Source: Dactylonectria macrodidyma
Lineage: Eukaryota; Ascomycota; Sordariomycetes; Hypocreales; Nectriaceae
NCBI GenBank assembly: GCA_020744425.1
Contig: JAGMUV010000053.1
Coordinates: 62,001 to 126,000 of the forward strand
Direction: 5' to 3'
Length of the DNA stretch: 64,000 nucleotides
Shown: in pieces, positions 44,007 through 54,432 of the stretch
Layout of the letters: every line of letters starts with the position of its first letter
Numbering within the stretch: the stretch's first letter is position 1
Position numbers and translations under genes: made by a program
Notes under the pieces: generated by a model
Databases searched by the model: none
What the model was told of the DNA's origin: nothing
What the model saw: the letters and a program-made list of their open reading frames with translations, nothing else

Positions 44007-47000
44007 CTACTTCACTCCCAGTCTTCCCGTCTTCATCGCAAATTTGATCGTTGCTCGCACCGCCTGTAGGTTACGTGACCACTTCGGTCCGTCCAATGCC
44101 GACTTTCCTCCCAAAAAGAACGACAGGTTTCCCATCTCGCTTTGCCCGATTTGTCTCATGCCTTCGCGTTGTACATCCCACTTGGTGCATCGAAAGAGAA
44201 AATGTTCCATTGTCTCGACTGCCCGTCCACAGTCGCACAACTCTGATTCCACCGCGCCGATCCTCAACAGGTAGCTATTGATCCTCGCCATTCCCGTGCG
44301 TAGCTGTGAAAGCGTGTCTGCTTCGCGCCTCTTCAGTCCGTCGTATAGCACCTTCGTGTGTTTGCCTGGTGCTGTTGTAGCTGTGCTCTCGCCAGTCTTG
44401 TCCGCGTCGATCGAGCTTGGTATGGCGGCGTCTCTGCCGTACGTCCTGCTTCGGTTGCTCTCTGCGCCTGTCTCTTGGCCTTGGGTCCCAAGGGGAAGGC
44501 GTCGTCCCGGGACGGTACCCAGATCATTTTAACCCTGTTGTTGCCTTTTCCCAGCCGTCGGATGTGGTTGTAGATTTCCCGTATGGCTCACTGTCCCGAT
44601 TGTTGTCGCGGTCGCGCGATCGCCTTCAGAGCTGACTGGCCGCTTGACAGTATGGTGAGTCTTCGGTCCTGTAGTCCGTCAGGCATGCATCGCAATGCCA
44701 TCGCTATCGCCCCCAACTCGGCCGTGTAGGGGTTCTGGTCGTCTCGCGAGCCGAGGGTGACCGAGTACCTGGCCACGACCCTATTCTCTTGCCCTGCTGC
44801 TTTGTGGCTGATGATGCCTCCCATGCCCGCCATTCCTCCTCTGTCGGAAGCGCTGGTCGTGATAGTGATGTCTTCGACGCTGTTGGCTGCCGCTATCGCC
44901 ACCTCCCGATCTACCTCACACACCAGCGACACGCGGGCGTGCCACGGCGGTGCTGCATAGGCTTCGATTGTTTCCATCCGCCCGATTCCGCTCTCGCCGA
45001 GGGCAAGCGCCAGTCTCTTCATCGGCGAGATGTACCTTCGACTCACTGATACTTTGAGTGTCGCTAGCGGGTGCTTCTTTGGCAGCGTGTGCGTATTGAT
45101 GTACAACTTCATTCCAGCCAGAGCATGTCGCTCCTGTACTGTTTGGATGTTGGCTTCCGCTTCAGTTACTGCCCTCGCCACCGTCTGGAAGGCTCCCGTG
45201 ATGGCCCGCGCTCCTATTTTCTGTGCCCTGTTGAACTCTTTCAATTCCCTTTCGCCGCGCGCATGCGACCACACGACAGACGCGTAGTCCATGGCTGGGG
45301 CAACGGTTGCGACGAAGAGTTGTCTGGCCGCTTGTGGTGGCAGCATCCTGAGTCTCCTTAGACACATGGCTGCCAAGAGACCTTTAGTGGCGGCCTTGGC
45401 CATGTGTTCCTTGAACCTGAGCTCCGTGTCCATGATTACCCCTAAGAGTTTGGCCTTCGCCTTCGGCTTGACTTCCTCTCCATTGATCGTGAACGGCGCC
45501 TCGCTGGTGCGTTCAGCTACGCGCGTGAAGTGGACAATTGCTGTCTTGTCATGCTCAAACGTCGCTCCACTGCGTTTCCCCCACGCCAGTGCCCGGTCAA
45601 TGATGGCTTGTATGCCGTCCCTGTTCGCCTCCGCCGTCGGCCCCGTGACCCAGGCCGAGTAGTCGTCGACAAACGCCATCGATCCGCCTTTCGAGTTAAT
45701 CTTGCTTTGCACAAGGTCTGCGTTGAAGAACAGGAAAAGCACTGGCGAAAGCGGCGATCCTTGGGGAAGGCCGGCTTGCGGCAGCTCCCGTTGCTCTGAC
45801 GTGTAGTCGTTCACCACAATGCTGGCCGTGCGATTGGAGCAGAACGCGCTTATCCATTGCACCAGCTTCTTGGGGATACCTCTTGCTTCCAGCCTCTGTA
45901 GCAGTCTGTCATCGAACACGCCGTTGTACGCGCCTTTGATGTCGAAGCTGGCCAGGCTGACCACCTTGCGGTTCCGCCATGCTTTGTACACTTGTTCTTG
46001 GAAGAGCAGCAGAGCCTGCTCTGCCGACCGCCGCTTCCTTGCCCCAAAGTGGTTTGTGGGCAGGAGCCCGAACGTCTCGGCGGCGTATGAGATACTGTCC
46101 GCCACTACCGCCTCGAGGATCTTTCCCAGCGTCGACAGCAGCGAGATTGGTCTCCAGGCCTTTGCGAGTGCGTAGTCGCCCTTGTCCGGCTTCTTGAGCG
46201 GGATGATCTTTGCGCTTCTCCACTGGTCTGGTAGCTGTCCTTCATCCAGTGAGGTGCGGAACAGATGCATCACACGTTCCTTGACCACCGGCCACAGTTG
46301 CTTCCACATCATCGCCGGCACGCCGTCTTCTCCGGGTGCTTTCCACGCCTTGGCTGCCATGACTTTTTCTTCCACCTCCTCCAACGTCAAATCCGGCATT
46401 GCAACTTCTCTCCGCCGCGGCCGTGGACCTTCGTCTTCGATGGTTGCTGGTAGCGGCGGGAAGAATGTCGTCAGCAGTTCTTCTGCCTGTTCCGCTTTAT
46501 CCTGCGTTGTCGTCCCGTCCGCCCTTTTCAGCCGGGGGATTTTGTCGCCGACCATGTCGCCACCAGGTTTAAGGTATTTGGCCGCCTGCCAGATGTTGGT
46601 CCCGTCTGCGAGGAAGTCCTCCCAGTGGGCCCTCTTCTGTCTTCTGATGGTGTCGTGGTACTCTTTGCCTGCTACCCTCGCTCTGCTTTCTAGGTTGTCC
46701 TGCCTATGGCCTGCGCGGCGCTGTGCCCTTGTCAGGTTCCTCCAGTACGTGTAGGCTTTCCGGAGTCGGGTGAGGTCTGTTGTCCACCATCTCTTTGCGT
46801 ATGGTGATGGCTTCGCCCGAGGAACCAGTGCGTGGATTGCACCGAGGACTGTCTCCATCAACCTGTCCGTCTGTGCCTGAACTCCGCCATCCCACGGAAG
46901 TGGTGCTAGTTGGTCCTTCACCCTCTCCTTGATCGCATTCCATGGTGCGTTCTTGAAGAGAAGTCCCGGACCAGCTGTCCTCTCCGGCGTTGTGAGGTCA

Positions 47001-47722
47001 AACTCTGTCCGAATTGCCCTGTGGTCCGACCCGTGTTCGGTCTGGTGTATGCCGCAGTGGACCATGTCTTCAGCCAGTTCAGACGACGCAAGCATCAGGT
47101 CGATCGTGCTCTCCGCACCACTCCTCTCCCAGGTTTTCGTTCCCCTGGGAAGGAGGCTGAGGAGGCCATGCTCGTCCATGAGGTCGATGATTGGATCTGC
47201 CTCCCCTTGGCGTCTGCCCGTCACCTCGTCACCTCCCCATAGTTGGTCGTGGCGGTTGAAGTCGCCTGCCAAGATCACGTCCGTTCTTTTCCCTGTGCTG
47301 TTGCGGAAACCCGTTATCGCCCTGTGCAGTTGCACCGTTGCCGTGCGTAGAGCATTCTCATTATTCCCTTCCACATACACCGATATCACCAGGACGTCCC
47401 GGTCGGGCAGTCGTATTATTGCTCCCGTCAGGTCGGCTGAGGGTATCGGCACCTGCTCCGCCTCTAGATCCCTGCGGATCCAGAGCATGCTGCGGATCGG
47501 CCATCGCATCTCGTGTTTCTTCGTCGGTATCAATCTCGTCCAGTTTCTGTGGTTGTTCGGTGTTGTCACCACCTTACCGTCCATGTTCAATGCGTATGGT
47601 TCGGCTACTGCCAGTACCGCGTAGTCCCGCAAATCTCCGTCGTTCATCATGCTTAATTGCACCACATCCCTCTTCCCCACGTTAAGCTGGAGGATCTGGA
47701 GGTTAGTGCACATTGCCGTCAT
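44007..47722 (-). pseudogene. LINE ORF2: endonuclease, RT and RNase H-like
   Basis: Likely start at ATG 47722. An exonuclease-endonuclease-phosphatase domain opens ORF2 (LQILQLNVGKRD, VILAGDFNRHDQLWGG, EHGSDHRAI). The reverse transcriptase follows with KAPGEDGVPAMMWKQ, WRPISLLSTLGKILE, SFDIKGAYNGVF, LPQGSPLSPVLFLF and the FVDDYSAWV active site. An RNase H-like domain and a C-terminal CDCGRAVETMEHFLFRC finger end the protein. Two lesions are seen, both near the 3' end: an in-frame TGA at 44588 replacing a Gln after RQQSGQ, and a frameshift near 44350 between NTRRCYT and YDGLKRREADT. RT and endonuclease are intact in a 1,044-codon frame. The RNase H-like domain lacks the expected Asp residues. 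Confidence 0.9.
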
Positions 47723-49187
47723 GTAGTTGTCGTACTCGGCAGTTGCGACTGAGCGATTCGTGTGGCCCTCTGCAGAGAACGCACTTCGGCTCGATCGCCT
47801 GGCACTGTGTGTGGCGGTGTCCCGTTTCCGCACATTTGCCGCATCGCTGGGGTCTGTTGCAGGTGAAGGCTTTGTGACCAAGCTCCCAGCAGTTGTAGCA
47901 TTGGACTGGGCCTTGGCGTCGCTCGAAAAGGTTGGTGCTGGCCGACTCCCCAGCGAGGTGAAAGTATCTCTCTTCCAGCAAGCGTTGCGCATCGCTCATC
48001 TTCGTAACGTAGATCACCATCGAGCCGTAGGATTTCCCATTCTCCTTGTCGCTGAGCCACTGCATCTTGGCAATCGTCACTCCGTTCTCCTTTCCCAGTG
48101 CCTCCGCTGTGCCTGGCAGCACGTTGCCAGCTGAGTCCAGGACCGCTGCCCTGTTTGCGCCGTCAACTTTGACCGGATACAGTTGGTCCCTGAGGACTCT
48201 TGCGCCCTTGACTGCTGTCTTCTCTGCCGCTTCCTTGACGAGCTTCATCTCCGACTCGTCTCGGCAGATCACCTTAATACGGTCTGCGTTCTTTGCGTTC
48301 CTCACCACAGCTGCACACCTCCAGTCCTGTCGGCCCTCCTTCTTTCGCATCTCCTCCTCAATGGCCTGTCGAATTCCTCCCACTTGCGCTTTGCCCTTCT
48401 CCTCCTCGTTGACACGCGATGTGTCGATAGTGCAGAAGAGAGTATCGGTAAGCGTGGACGGTGTTGTTTGTATCGACGAGAGCGTTTGAACGTTGCTTGG
48501 CTGGCTTGACGGCGGGGTACGGGCTACGTCTGCATACGATGGGTGCGGGCTCGTCTGGGCGCTGTTGGCCTGAATACTTTTGACCATCGCGTCTAGTTGC
48601 TCTCGCAACTGCTTTGTTTCTTCTGCCGCTTGTTCCCTCACCTGCCTGAGCTGTTCAATCAGCTGCTCGCGCATCTGTTTCATCTCACGTGCTGTCTGTT
48701 CCTGCATGCTTCTGGTTTTCTCGGCCTTTTTCCGGACGTCAGCCGCCTCGGCCCTGACCGTTCGTATCTCCTGCTGGAGTTGTCGGATCATCTCCAGCTG
48801 CTCGCTAATCACCTTTGTCGCTTTCTGCTGGTTCTCCACCAAAGCATCCCAGAGTCTCTCCAGCATCTGTTTCTGCTTGCTCATAAGATGGCTCGACGTT
48901 TCCTGGAGCATCGTCTGGAGCGTCGTCTGGAGCATCATCTGCATTAGCGATGAATCGCTGCGGGCCGCGCCATCCACAGCCTGCAGTCCCTCGTCCGCAT
49001 TTTCCCAGTCGTTGTCGCCTGCTGCCACTTGCTTTGTGCCGGCATTCTTCGATGTCCCGGCCTGGCTTGAGGCTACCTGCCAAAACTTTTGGGCTTTCGC
49101 GGTTGGTTTCACGGGTCTCGACGAGCGACGCGTCGCGGTCACCGAATCCCCACCCGCGACCATGATCTCCTCGGCGGTCGCGTCCAT
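47703..49187 (-). CDS. LINE ORF1 (Gag-like, zinc-knuckle protein)
   Basis: Intact 494-aa frame. The N-terminus is Ser/Thr-rich. Residues about 100-210 form a long coiled coil (Q/E/R-rich, EQTAREMKQMREQLIEQ). The RNA-binding core contains KNADRIKVICRDESEMKLV. Three CCHC knuckles close the protein: CYNCWELGHKAFTC, CGKCAETGHRHTQC and CVLCRGPHESLSRNC. It would package the LINE RNA into particles. Its stop overlaps the ORF2 start by 20 bp, so ORF2 is probably translated by reinitiation or frame change. Confidence 0.9.
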   Translation of the reverse strand: MDATAEEIMVAGGDSVTATRRSSRPVKPTAKAQKFWQVASSQAGTSKNAGTKQVAAGDNDWENADEGLQAVDGAARSDSSLMQMMLQTTLQTMLQETSSHLMSKQKQMLERLWDALVENQQKATKVISEQLEMIRQLQQEIRTVRAEAADVRKKAEKTRSMQEQTAREMKQMREQLIEQLRQVREQAAEETKQLREQLDAMVKSIQANSAQTSPHPSYADVARTPPSSQPSNVQTLSSIQTTPSTLTDTLFCTIDTSRVNEEEKGKAQVGGIRQAIEEEMRKKEGRQDWRCAAVVRNAKNADRIKVICRDESEMKLVKEAAEKTAVKGARVLRDQLYPVKVDGANRAAVLDSAGNVLPGTAEALGKENGVTIAKMQWLSDKENGKSYGSMVIYVTKMSDAQRLLEERYFHLAGESASTNLFERRQGPVQCYNCWELGHKAFTCNRPQRCGKCAETGHRHTQCQAIEPKCVLCRGPHESLSRNCRVRQLHDGNVH

Positions 49188-49234
49188 CTCCCGGTGCCAC
49201 GCTCACGGCAGCGCCAACCCGTTCTTCCGCCTAG

Positions 49235-49278
49235 AAGAGTGTAAAGAGTGTAAAGAGTGTAAAGAGTGTAAAGAGTGT
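49235..49278. repeat. 9-bp tandem repeat at the LINE 5' end
   Basis: About five units of AGAGTGTAA, 48 bp upstream of the ORF1 start. Either part of the LINE 5' leader or host sequence at the junction. Confidence 0.75.
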
Positions 49279-49300
49279 CCGCCACATCCTATGTTCTCCG

Positions 49301-49935
49301 CTGAATGATAAAGAGAGGGCCCACACTGAATATTTCTGTTCATGTTGGAACATCGCGGCCAAGATACATACAAGCAACAGATGGGATGCGGCAGGTGGTA
49401 TGTGCGCCCACCTGGAAGCGATAAGGGGACTGTCTTATCGGCCTATGGGGCACAGATCCATATCTCCCCACTGCGCACCTGCTGGCTAGTTAGATGAAAC
49501 AACAACACAAGATCCATCAATACGAAGCCTAAATACAGCACTATTTCGGCTTCAACCAGTGGTTCGAACCCTACCCTTGTGAAACCTACACACAGGTCTT
49601 TTTTGGTGCGGGGTCGCCCGCCGACCCCGCAGATTACCGCAAGGCCCTTGACATCGCCCCCCAAAGTACGGATGTCAACTCCGCGACACCGTTGGGACCG
49701 AAATACTAGATGTACGAGGGTGAAAGCTATACCGTTCGATGGCGCCTATTCCGGTGATCAAGTGCACGTCTTTTCATATCGTGGAGTAGCTTGGTTCAGT
49801 TGCTATGGTGGGTTAAAATTTTCGCCCGCCTGTAGCGCCAGGTCACTTACACATTGCAAAAAACAAACATTTTGCAGCAAGTCAATAAACTCCTGATTTT
49901 CGATCTACAGTAATACCTAATTACAGACTTCTATA
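49301..49935. other. spacer between LINE and Crypton
   Basis: No gene seen. A GGTTCGAACCC sequence near 49558 matches the internal promoter B-box of tRNA genes, but no tRNA fold could be built around it. Confidence 0.4.
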
Positions 49936-52456
49936 CTAATTCCTGGCCTTCCTGTCGTTTCTAATGGATTTGAATACTTTGTCAAGCGAATTAGAATCCC
50001 GTTCCGCATCCATTTGCTTCGCTACTACGTCCTCCGCGATATGCTGTGCTGCAGCCCGCCGAGCAACCTCGTCAATGATCATCTTTCTAGTAGAGAAATA
50101 CTGCTTTTCAGAGGATGGTCGCCAGCGGGTTCCCCAGTCATGTTCAAGGCTATCTACAGAGGGCATTCCGCCTAGGCCGTGGCGCCACAAACGTAGCAGA
50201 TCCTGAACCGTCTTAACAGCTCGCGGGAGCTTATACCTCGGGGGCTGAGATCTTTCTGCAACTGACTGACTGGCTTCCCCATTTCCCTGACCCTGCTTTG
50301 GCGCAGGCGCAGTTTGTGTGGGAGGAGTAGTATGAACGGGTCGGGCCAAGGGCGTGGGCGTAGTTTCCCAGGATACACGGCGCCTCTGCTGACGTGGTTC
50401 ATGGCCGGCGTGCACCTCCCATTGCAAGGTAGCCTTAGACCTTCCAGGGGTCCACGTGACTGTAAAGGAACCGCCAGTCAGGTCGTCCATCTTGGTGGCT
50501 AGGATCTGACTAGCCGCCATAAGCTCAGTGTACCTCTGTTGAGCTAGTTGCTCAGCCGCCAATTGCTGGGCGGCTACGGTTCGAAGTTGAGCTGCGACTA
50601 CCGGGACTGCTTTCTGAATGGCCGTGACGTGTGATACCTCCTGCGCACGTTTGCAAGCGTCCTTGATTTGGACCGCGAACGCTGCGAATTCCGAACAGCG
50701 AAAGACCGGCTCTTCGAAGATGGGGTGGAAAGGGTAGTGCTCGCGTAGGAAAACCGCGTCCTGCAGGACCACTTCTCGTAGCCACTCCAGTAGTTCCAGA
50801 AAAGCACCGGCAGCCATATTGGGTTCAACGCCGAGCTTTACGGCTTCCTTCGAACCAGGGTCATCGTGTGCTGCCTTCCACTTATCTAGTTCAGGCCAGA
50901 CCTGAGCTAATAGGGAGGCAGGCGGTCGCACAGTAGCACATGGCACAAAGTAGGTTCCTGACCACTCTGGGTCAAAGTCGGCCACTGCCCGCATAAACTC
51001 GAACGGTAGGGAGGTAAGGTAACAGCCAGTCATCTGATCCCCGTTATTCCACCTGCCCGCCCGGCGAATCTGTGAGCAGTTAGTTAGAGTAGGTGTAAAA
51101 GTAGATAGGATCGTGTAATAGGCAGGGGGGCTGTGTAAGCGTGGCCACTTTACTATGGCTGAATATGCAATTTTGGCTGACTTTAGCCGAATTTGCGATT
51201 CCTCCATACCAATTTCCACAGTTCAGATATACCCAGTGCTATACTTACATCCGCTATACCCAGTTGCACTACGTACCTGACCTTTGGCCACGCCTGCAAT
51301 ATCTGCATTCTGCGTGCCGGCTACCCGAGGCGCGTGGCTGACTTTGCTGACCTTGATACCTGCCTTCTCATAGAAGCGGGAGGTCCAGTCACGAGCAGTC
51401 TGATACGAGAGGGGAGCTATATAATAGTCAGGAAGTGTTGGGGACGGAGGGCGAAGTTACGCGGTGGCACAACACAACTAAAACCTTTTGGCTCCTTCGC
51501 TGACCGCCGCAGGACCTTTATCCCGTACCAGTCTTCGCTTTTTCCAAAGACTGGAAATTTCTCAGCCTTTTCCGCCTGCCAACGCCAGAAGAAGAAGAAT
51601 GCTAAGGCGCCGATAAGACAGGATCTCGGATCTCGGTGGCGGAGGGCAGCGCCGTATTCCATCCGCCCGTGTTGGTTCGTCTTCCCGCCGTTCATCACAA
51701 CGATCAGCGCCTTCGTAGTAAATCCTTCAGTTTTGAGACCTTCGTTTGGAAGGCCGAGGCAAAAGCAGTCCGCCAGTTCCATCGGGAGCCGGTTACTCGA
51801 CCGTAGCAACATGTGATTCCCGAACAGAAAGTCGACCTGGGTCCGTAAGGCGCTGCCGATAGATATCCGATCTCGTTCAGCCCAGGCTACGGCGGTGTGG
51901 TCTGGTATCTGCGCCGGCGAGTATACATCTCTTAAGGTCCCCACGCCTCTATCGGTATACTCTTTTCGCTTCTTAGACCACGTAGTGGCTAGGATACTGC
52001 GCTTGAGAGCTTTCAACGCCACGCCTTGTGGCCGCGGCGCAGGGCTGATCCCCCTAGTTTTCTGCTCATCGTAGAGCTTTTGGATCGCTGAGACGTACCC
52101 ATGTACAGAATTATACTGCAGTTTAAGCTGGGACTCGAATATTTCGAAGTCAGAGTCAGAGCTACTGCTACTACTATCATCCTTACCACCAACATAGATG
52201 GTGTCCCCTAAAATGGATGTGAATGAGCTGGGGTCCCGGGGGCCAGACTGCTCCACGGCAGTAACTGCTTAGCTTACCTAGTGCATATTTCCGTCGTTTC
52301 GCAGCCTTTTCCGCTTCCTGTTCCTCGAGGTGATGTTTCCTTTCATGGGCAACCCTCTTTCCCTTCCTTGGAGCCCGGGATACTACAGTCTCTTTCATAA
52401 AGAGCAGTAGTTTGCCTTCATCGACGAGATCTCCGGGCAGCTGTTGACCAGATGGA

Positions 52457-53822
52457 CAAGGGTCGGAACCACTACATCCACTCCACTTTTGGGCCAAGTA
52501 GAGTGGATGGACCATTTTTAGGCAATTACAAAGTGGATGTAGCACACTTTCGACCGGAGTGGAATGGATGTACACACGTGGATTTATAAGTGGATTTATA
52601 GTGGATCTTTGAGGCTATTCACAACCTCGTCGGTGCCTATTCAGCCTCACTTTCAGAGGTTGACACTAACTCTTCAGCTTGTTGCTGCTGTGATGAATCG
52701 TCAACCTCTCTGGCGCTGTCCTCGCCCTCCAATTGACTCAGCAAGCGCCAGCTCGTCGTCGCTTAGAGTGCCACAACCGGCATCCAGCTTACTTTCAAGG
52801 TGTGACTTAAGCAATGGATCCAGGTCCTTGATAAGGCTAGCTCGATACCACGAGCGTAAAACCTGACATATGGCGATAATCTCAACCTCTAGGCCCGTAC
52901 GCAACCCCGAGATCATCTTGCCAGCAGCTGAAAATAATCTCTCACACTCGGCTGACATCGGCTGGATTGTCAGGAAGTCCAAGGCCATCCCGGATAACCG
53001 AGGATATCTGCTTTGTTAGCATACGCTGAAAGTGTTGCTTTATTAAAGCGTGAGATGAAGCTATTCGCGATATTCTGTTCCGTAGGCTTGTTGACGTCCA
53101 ATTTCAAACCGAAAACCGAGGCAATAGTCGGCTGGTTCGATTTCAGTGCGCCTTCGGATTTCAGCTGTGTGGTGCTCTTTTCTCTCCCTCTGGTGCTGGT
53201 GTTTGGTGCTCACGCCATAGATGATTTGCCGCGTTCTGGAGACCTGAAGAGGTAAAACTCGCGATAATGGGACGATTTCCGAGGATACAGTCCTTGCAAG
53301 CCCATTTGCGTAAGCCATGACGTTGAATATCATAGCCAAAGTCCCACAGCCAAGACCTAGTATCACGAGCGCGTTCTAACCAAGTCCAGCCTCTGAAATG
53401 GTGAAAAAGACAGTCTTCGAGGTGCTGCTGTTGGCCTGGCTGGGCTGGTTGGCTGACATTGTTCAAATTATTTTTTTTTGGCAAAAACAACAGCAGGAAA
53501 TCTTTCAAAACGCGCTCAATAGGGGCAGTTTCTCGTATCACGTTGTAAGATTGGCTGTGGGGGTGATCGGCCTTGGCTAACTTGAGTCTAGGTACCTCGA
53601 TTTAACAGGCAATTCTATACAAAAATAAGTACTATCGACCGCACAGGGTCAGGGAATATCCAACTATACCTAAATCCACCTAAATCCACTCCATTACATC
53701 CACTTTCAGGTCCAAGTGTAGTGGATTATTACGTAATCTGAGCGCCGACAAGTGGATGTAATAGAGATGGGCCACTTATTTGTGGTCCACGTGGATTTAC
53801 AGTGTAGTGGGTCCGACCCTTG
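52457..53822 (-). mobile_element. internally deleted hAT, inserted in the Crypton
   Basis: 1,366 bp with inverted tips CAAGGGTCGGA and the inverse CCGACCCTTG, flanked by a perfect 8-bp duplication CAGATGGA (52449-52456 and 53823-53830). Both subterminal regions are dense in GTGGATTTA/GTGGATGTA-type motifs (52478-52600 and 53670-53815), the expected transposase-binding arrays. The internal part keeps only scraps of a transposase. Removing it and one 8-bp copy restores the Crypton frame. Confidence 0.93.
52701..53541 (-). pseudogene. hAT transposase remnants
   Basis: Two minus-strand pieces: a BED-finger-like N-terminal part (SWLWDFGYDIQRHGLRKWACKDC ... NAANHLWREH, in 53541-53161) and the C-terminal dimerisation block (LDFLTIQPMSAECERLFSAAGKMIS, in 52988-52701). 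The catalytic core between them is absent, so any mobility would depend on a transposase from elsewhere. Confidence 0.82.
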
Positions 53823-54120
53823 CAGATGGAATCGGGTCCTGTGGAGGCCATCCTGCAGGAATAGCAGGCCAGTTTTGCTCACACCAGTCCTGCTTATCGT
53901 TACTAGGAAAATCCAATGTGAAATAGAGCCTCCACTGTGTATATAGGTGTTGCAGATGCATCTGCATCTGTCTGCATGTACTAACCTGCCATTCCTTCTG
54001 CTTAGGCTTGTAATTCCTCAACGTATTCGGCGGCGTGGTACTTTCTAGATCCAGTAGGTAGTGCTCGATAGCCGCCCTAACCCTGGGATCCTTAATTGCG
54101 TTCGAATCCGTAGATTCCAT

Positions 54121-54432
54121 TGCGTTGTGGTGGCGGGTTATGGTTGGTCGGTGCTAGGGATAATTGATGCTCCTGCCAAAATGATGGTGATCTGTCCAAA
54201 AATGAAGGCCCTGCACCGCCTTTGGTGGCCACGGACCCTCAATTTCGGCCTGAAACGCCGGTCATCCGAGCGAATCCCTATTGAATTCTGAAGGACCGGG
54301 CCTTCAGATTTGAACAGGGATTCGTATGGGGGCCGTGCGGTCATTCGGCGACCGGACGACCGTCGTCGGGCGCGAAGACCTGTGACACCACACAGTCTTG
54401 TATAGCCACATCACTCCTTCATAACACCGCCA
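54121..54432. other. spacer between Crypton and MULE relic
   Basis: No gene. It probably holds the Crypton 5' leader and the left end of the MULE, neither of which can be delimited. Confidence 0.35.

Larger units (their letters stand above)
43681..49300 (-). mobile_element. Tad-like LINE, nearly full length
   Basis: Minus-strand non-LTR retrotransposon with both ORFs. The 3' end reads CCCGGGCGTAATAAATC and then a CTA-trinucleotide tail (43681-43716). ORF1 (49187-47703) and ORF2 (from about 47722) overlap by 20 bp in different frames. The 5' boundary is not sharp: about 49235-49278 holds 9-bp tandem repeats, and no match to the 3' flank AAAGTCTTCAA was found beyond them, so no target duplication is confirmed. 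Domain order (ORF1 with zinc knuckles; ORF2 with apurinic endonuclease, RT and RNase H-like domain) fits the Tad clade. Confidence 0.9.
49936..54120 (-). mobile_element. Crypton (tyrosine-recombinase element), interrupted
   Basis: Minus-strand single-gene element delimited here by its coding sequence; Cryptons lack inverted repeats, so the true ends are not visible. The gene runs from ATG 54120 to 49936 and is split by a 1,366-bp hAT insertion at 52457-53822. Confidence 0.85.
49936..54120 (-). pseudogene. Crypton tyrosine recombinase with GCR1_C domain, disrupted by hAT
   Basis: Exon 1 starts at 54120 (MESTDSNAIKDPRVRAAIEH, then TLRNYKPKQKEWQ); an intron leads to WRLYFTLDFPSN and GWPPQDPIPSG. 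After the hAT insertion the same frame continues QQLPGDLVDEGKLLLFMKE. Further exons carry LQYNSVHGYVSAIQKLYDEQ, then catalytic residues in LRSSNRLPMELADC (Arg), NGGKTNQHGRMEY (Lys), SHAPRVAG (HxxR), RRAGRWNNGDQ (Trp) and TGCYLTSLP (Tyr nucleophile). The C-terminus is a GCR1_C DNA-binding domain (LWRHGLGGMPSVDSLEHDWGTRW, STRKMIIDEV). Introns at about 51475-51417 (weak GTGTTG donor, TATATAG acceptor) and 51240-51090 are inferred from frame continuity. Apart from the insertion no lesion is evident. Confidence 0.84.

Noticed and set aside
49480..49590. tRNA-like A-box (TGGCTAGTTAG near 49483) and B-box (GGTTCGAACCC near 49558)
   Set aside because: Spacing is about 75 bp, and the T-arm stem does not pair beyond two bases. 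No acceptor stem found, so neither a tRNA nor a SINE is supported.
49936..54120. Starship captain (DUF3435) as an alternative for the tyrosine recombinase
   Set aside because: The C-terminal GCR1_C domain, the GRWNNGDQMTGCYLTSLP block and the small single-gene layout fit a Crypton. No cargo with captain-like boundaries is seen.
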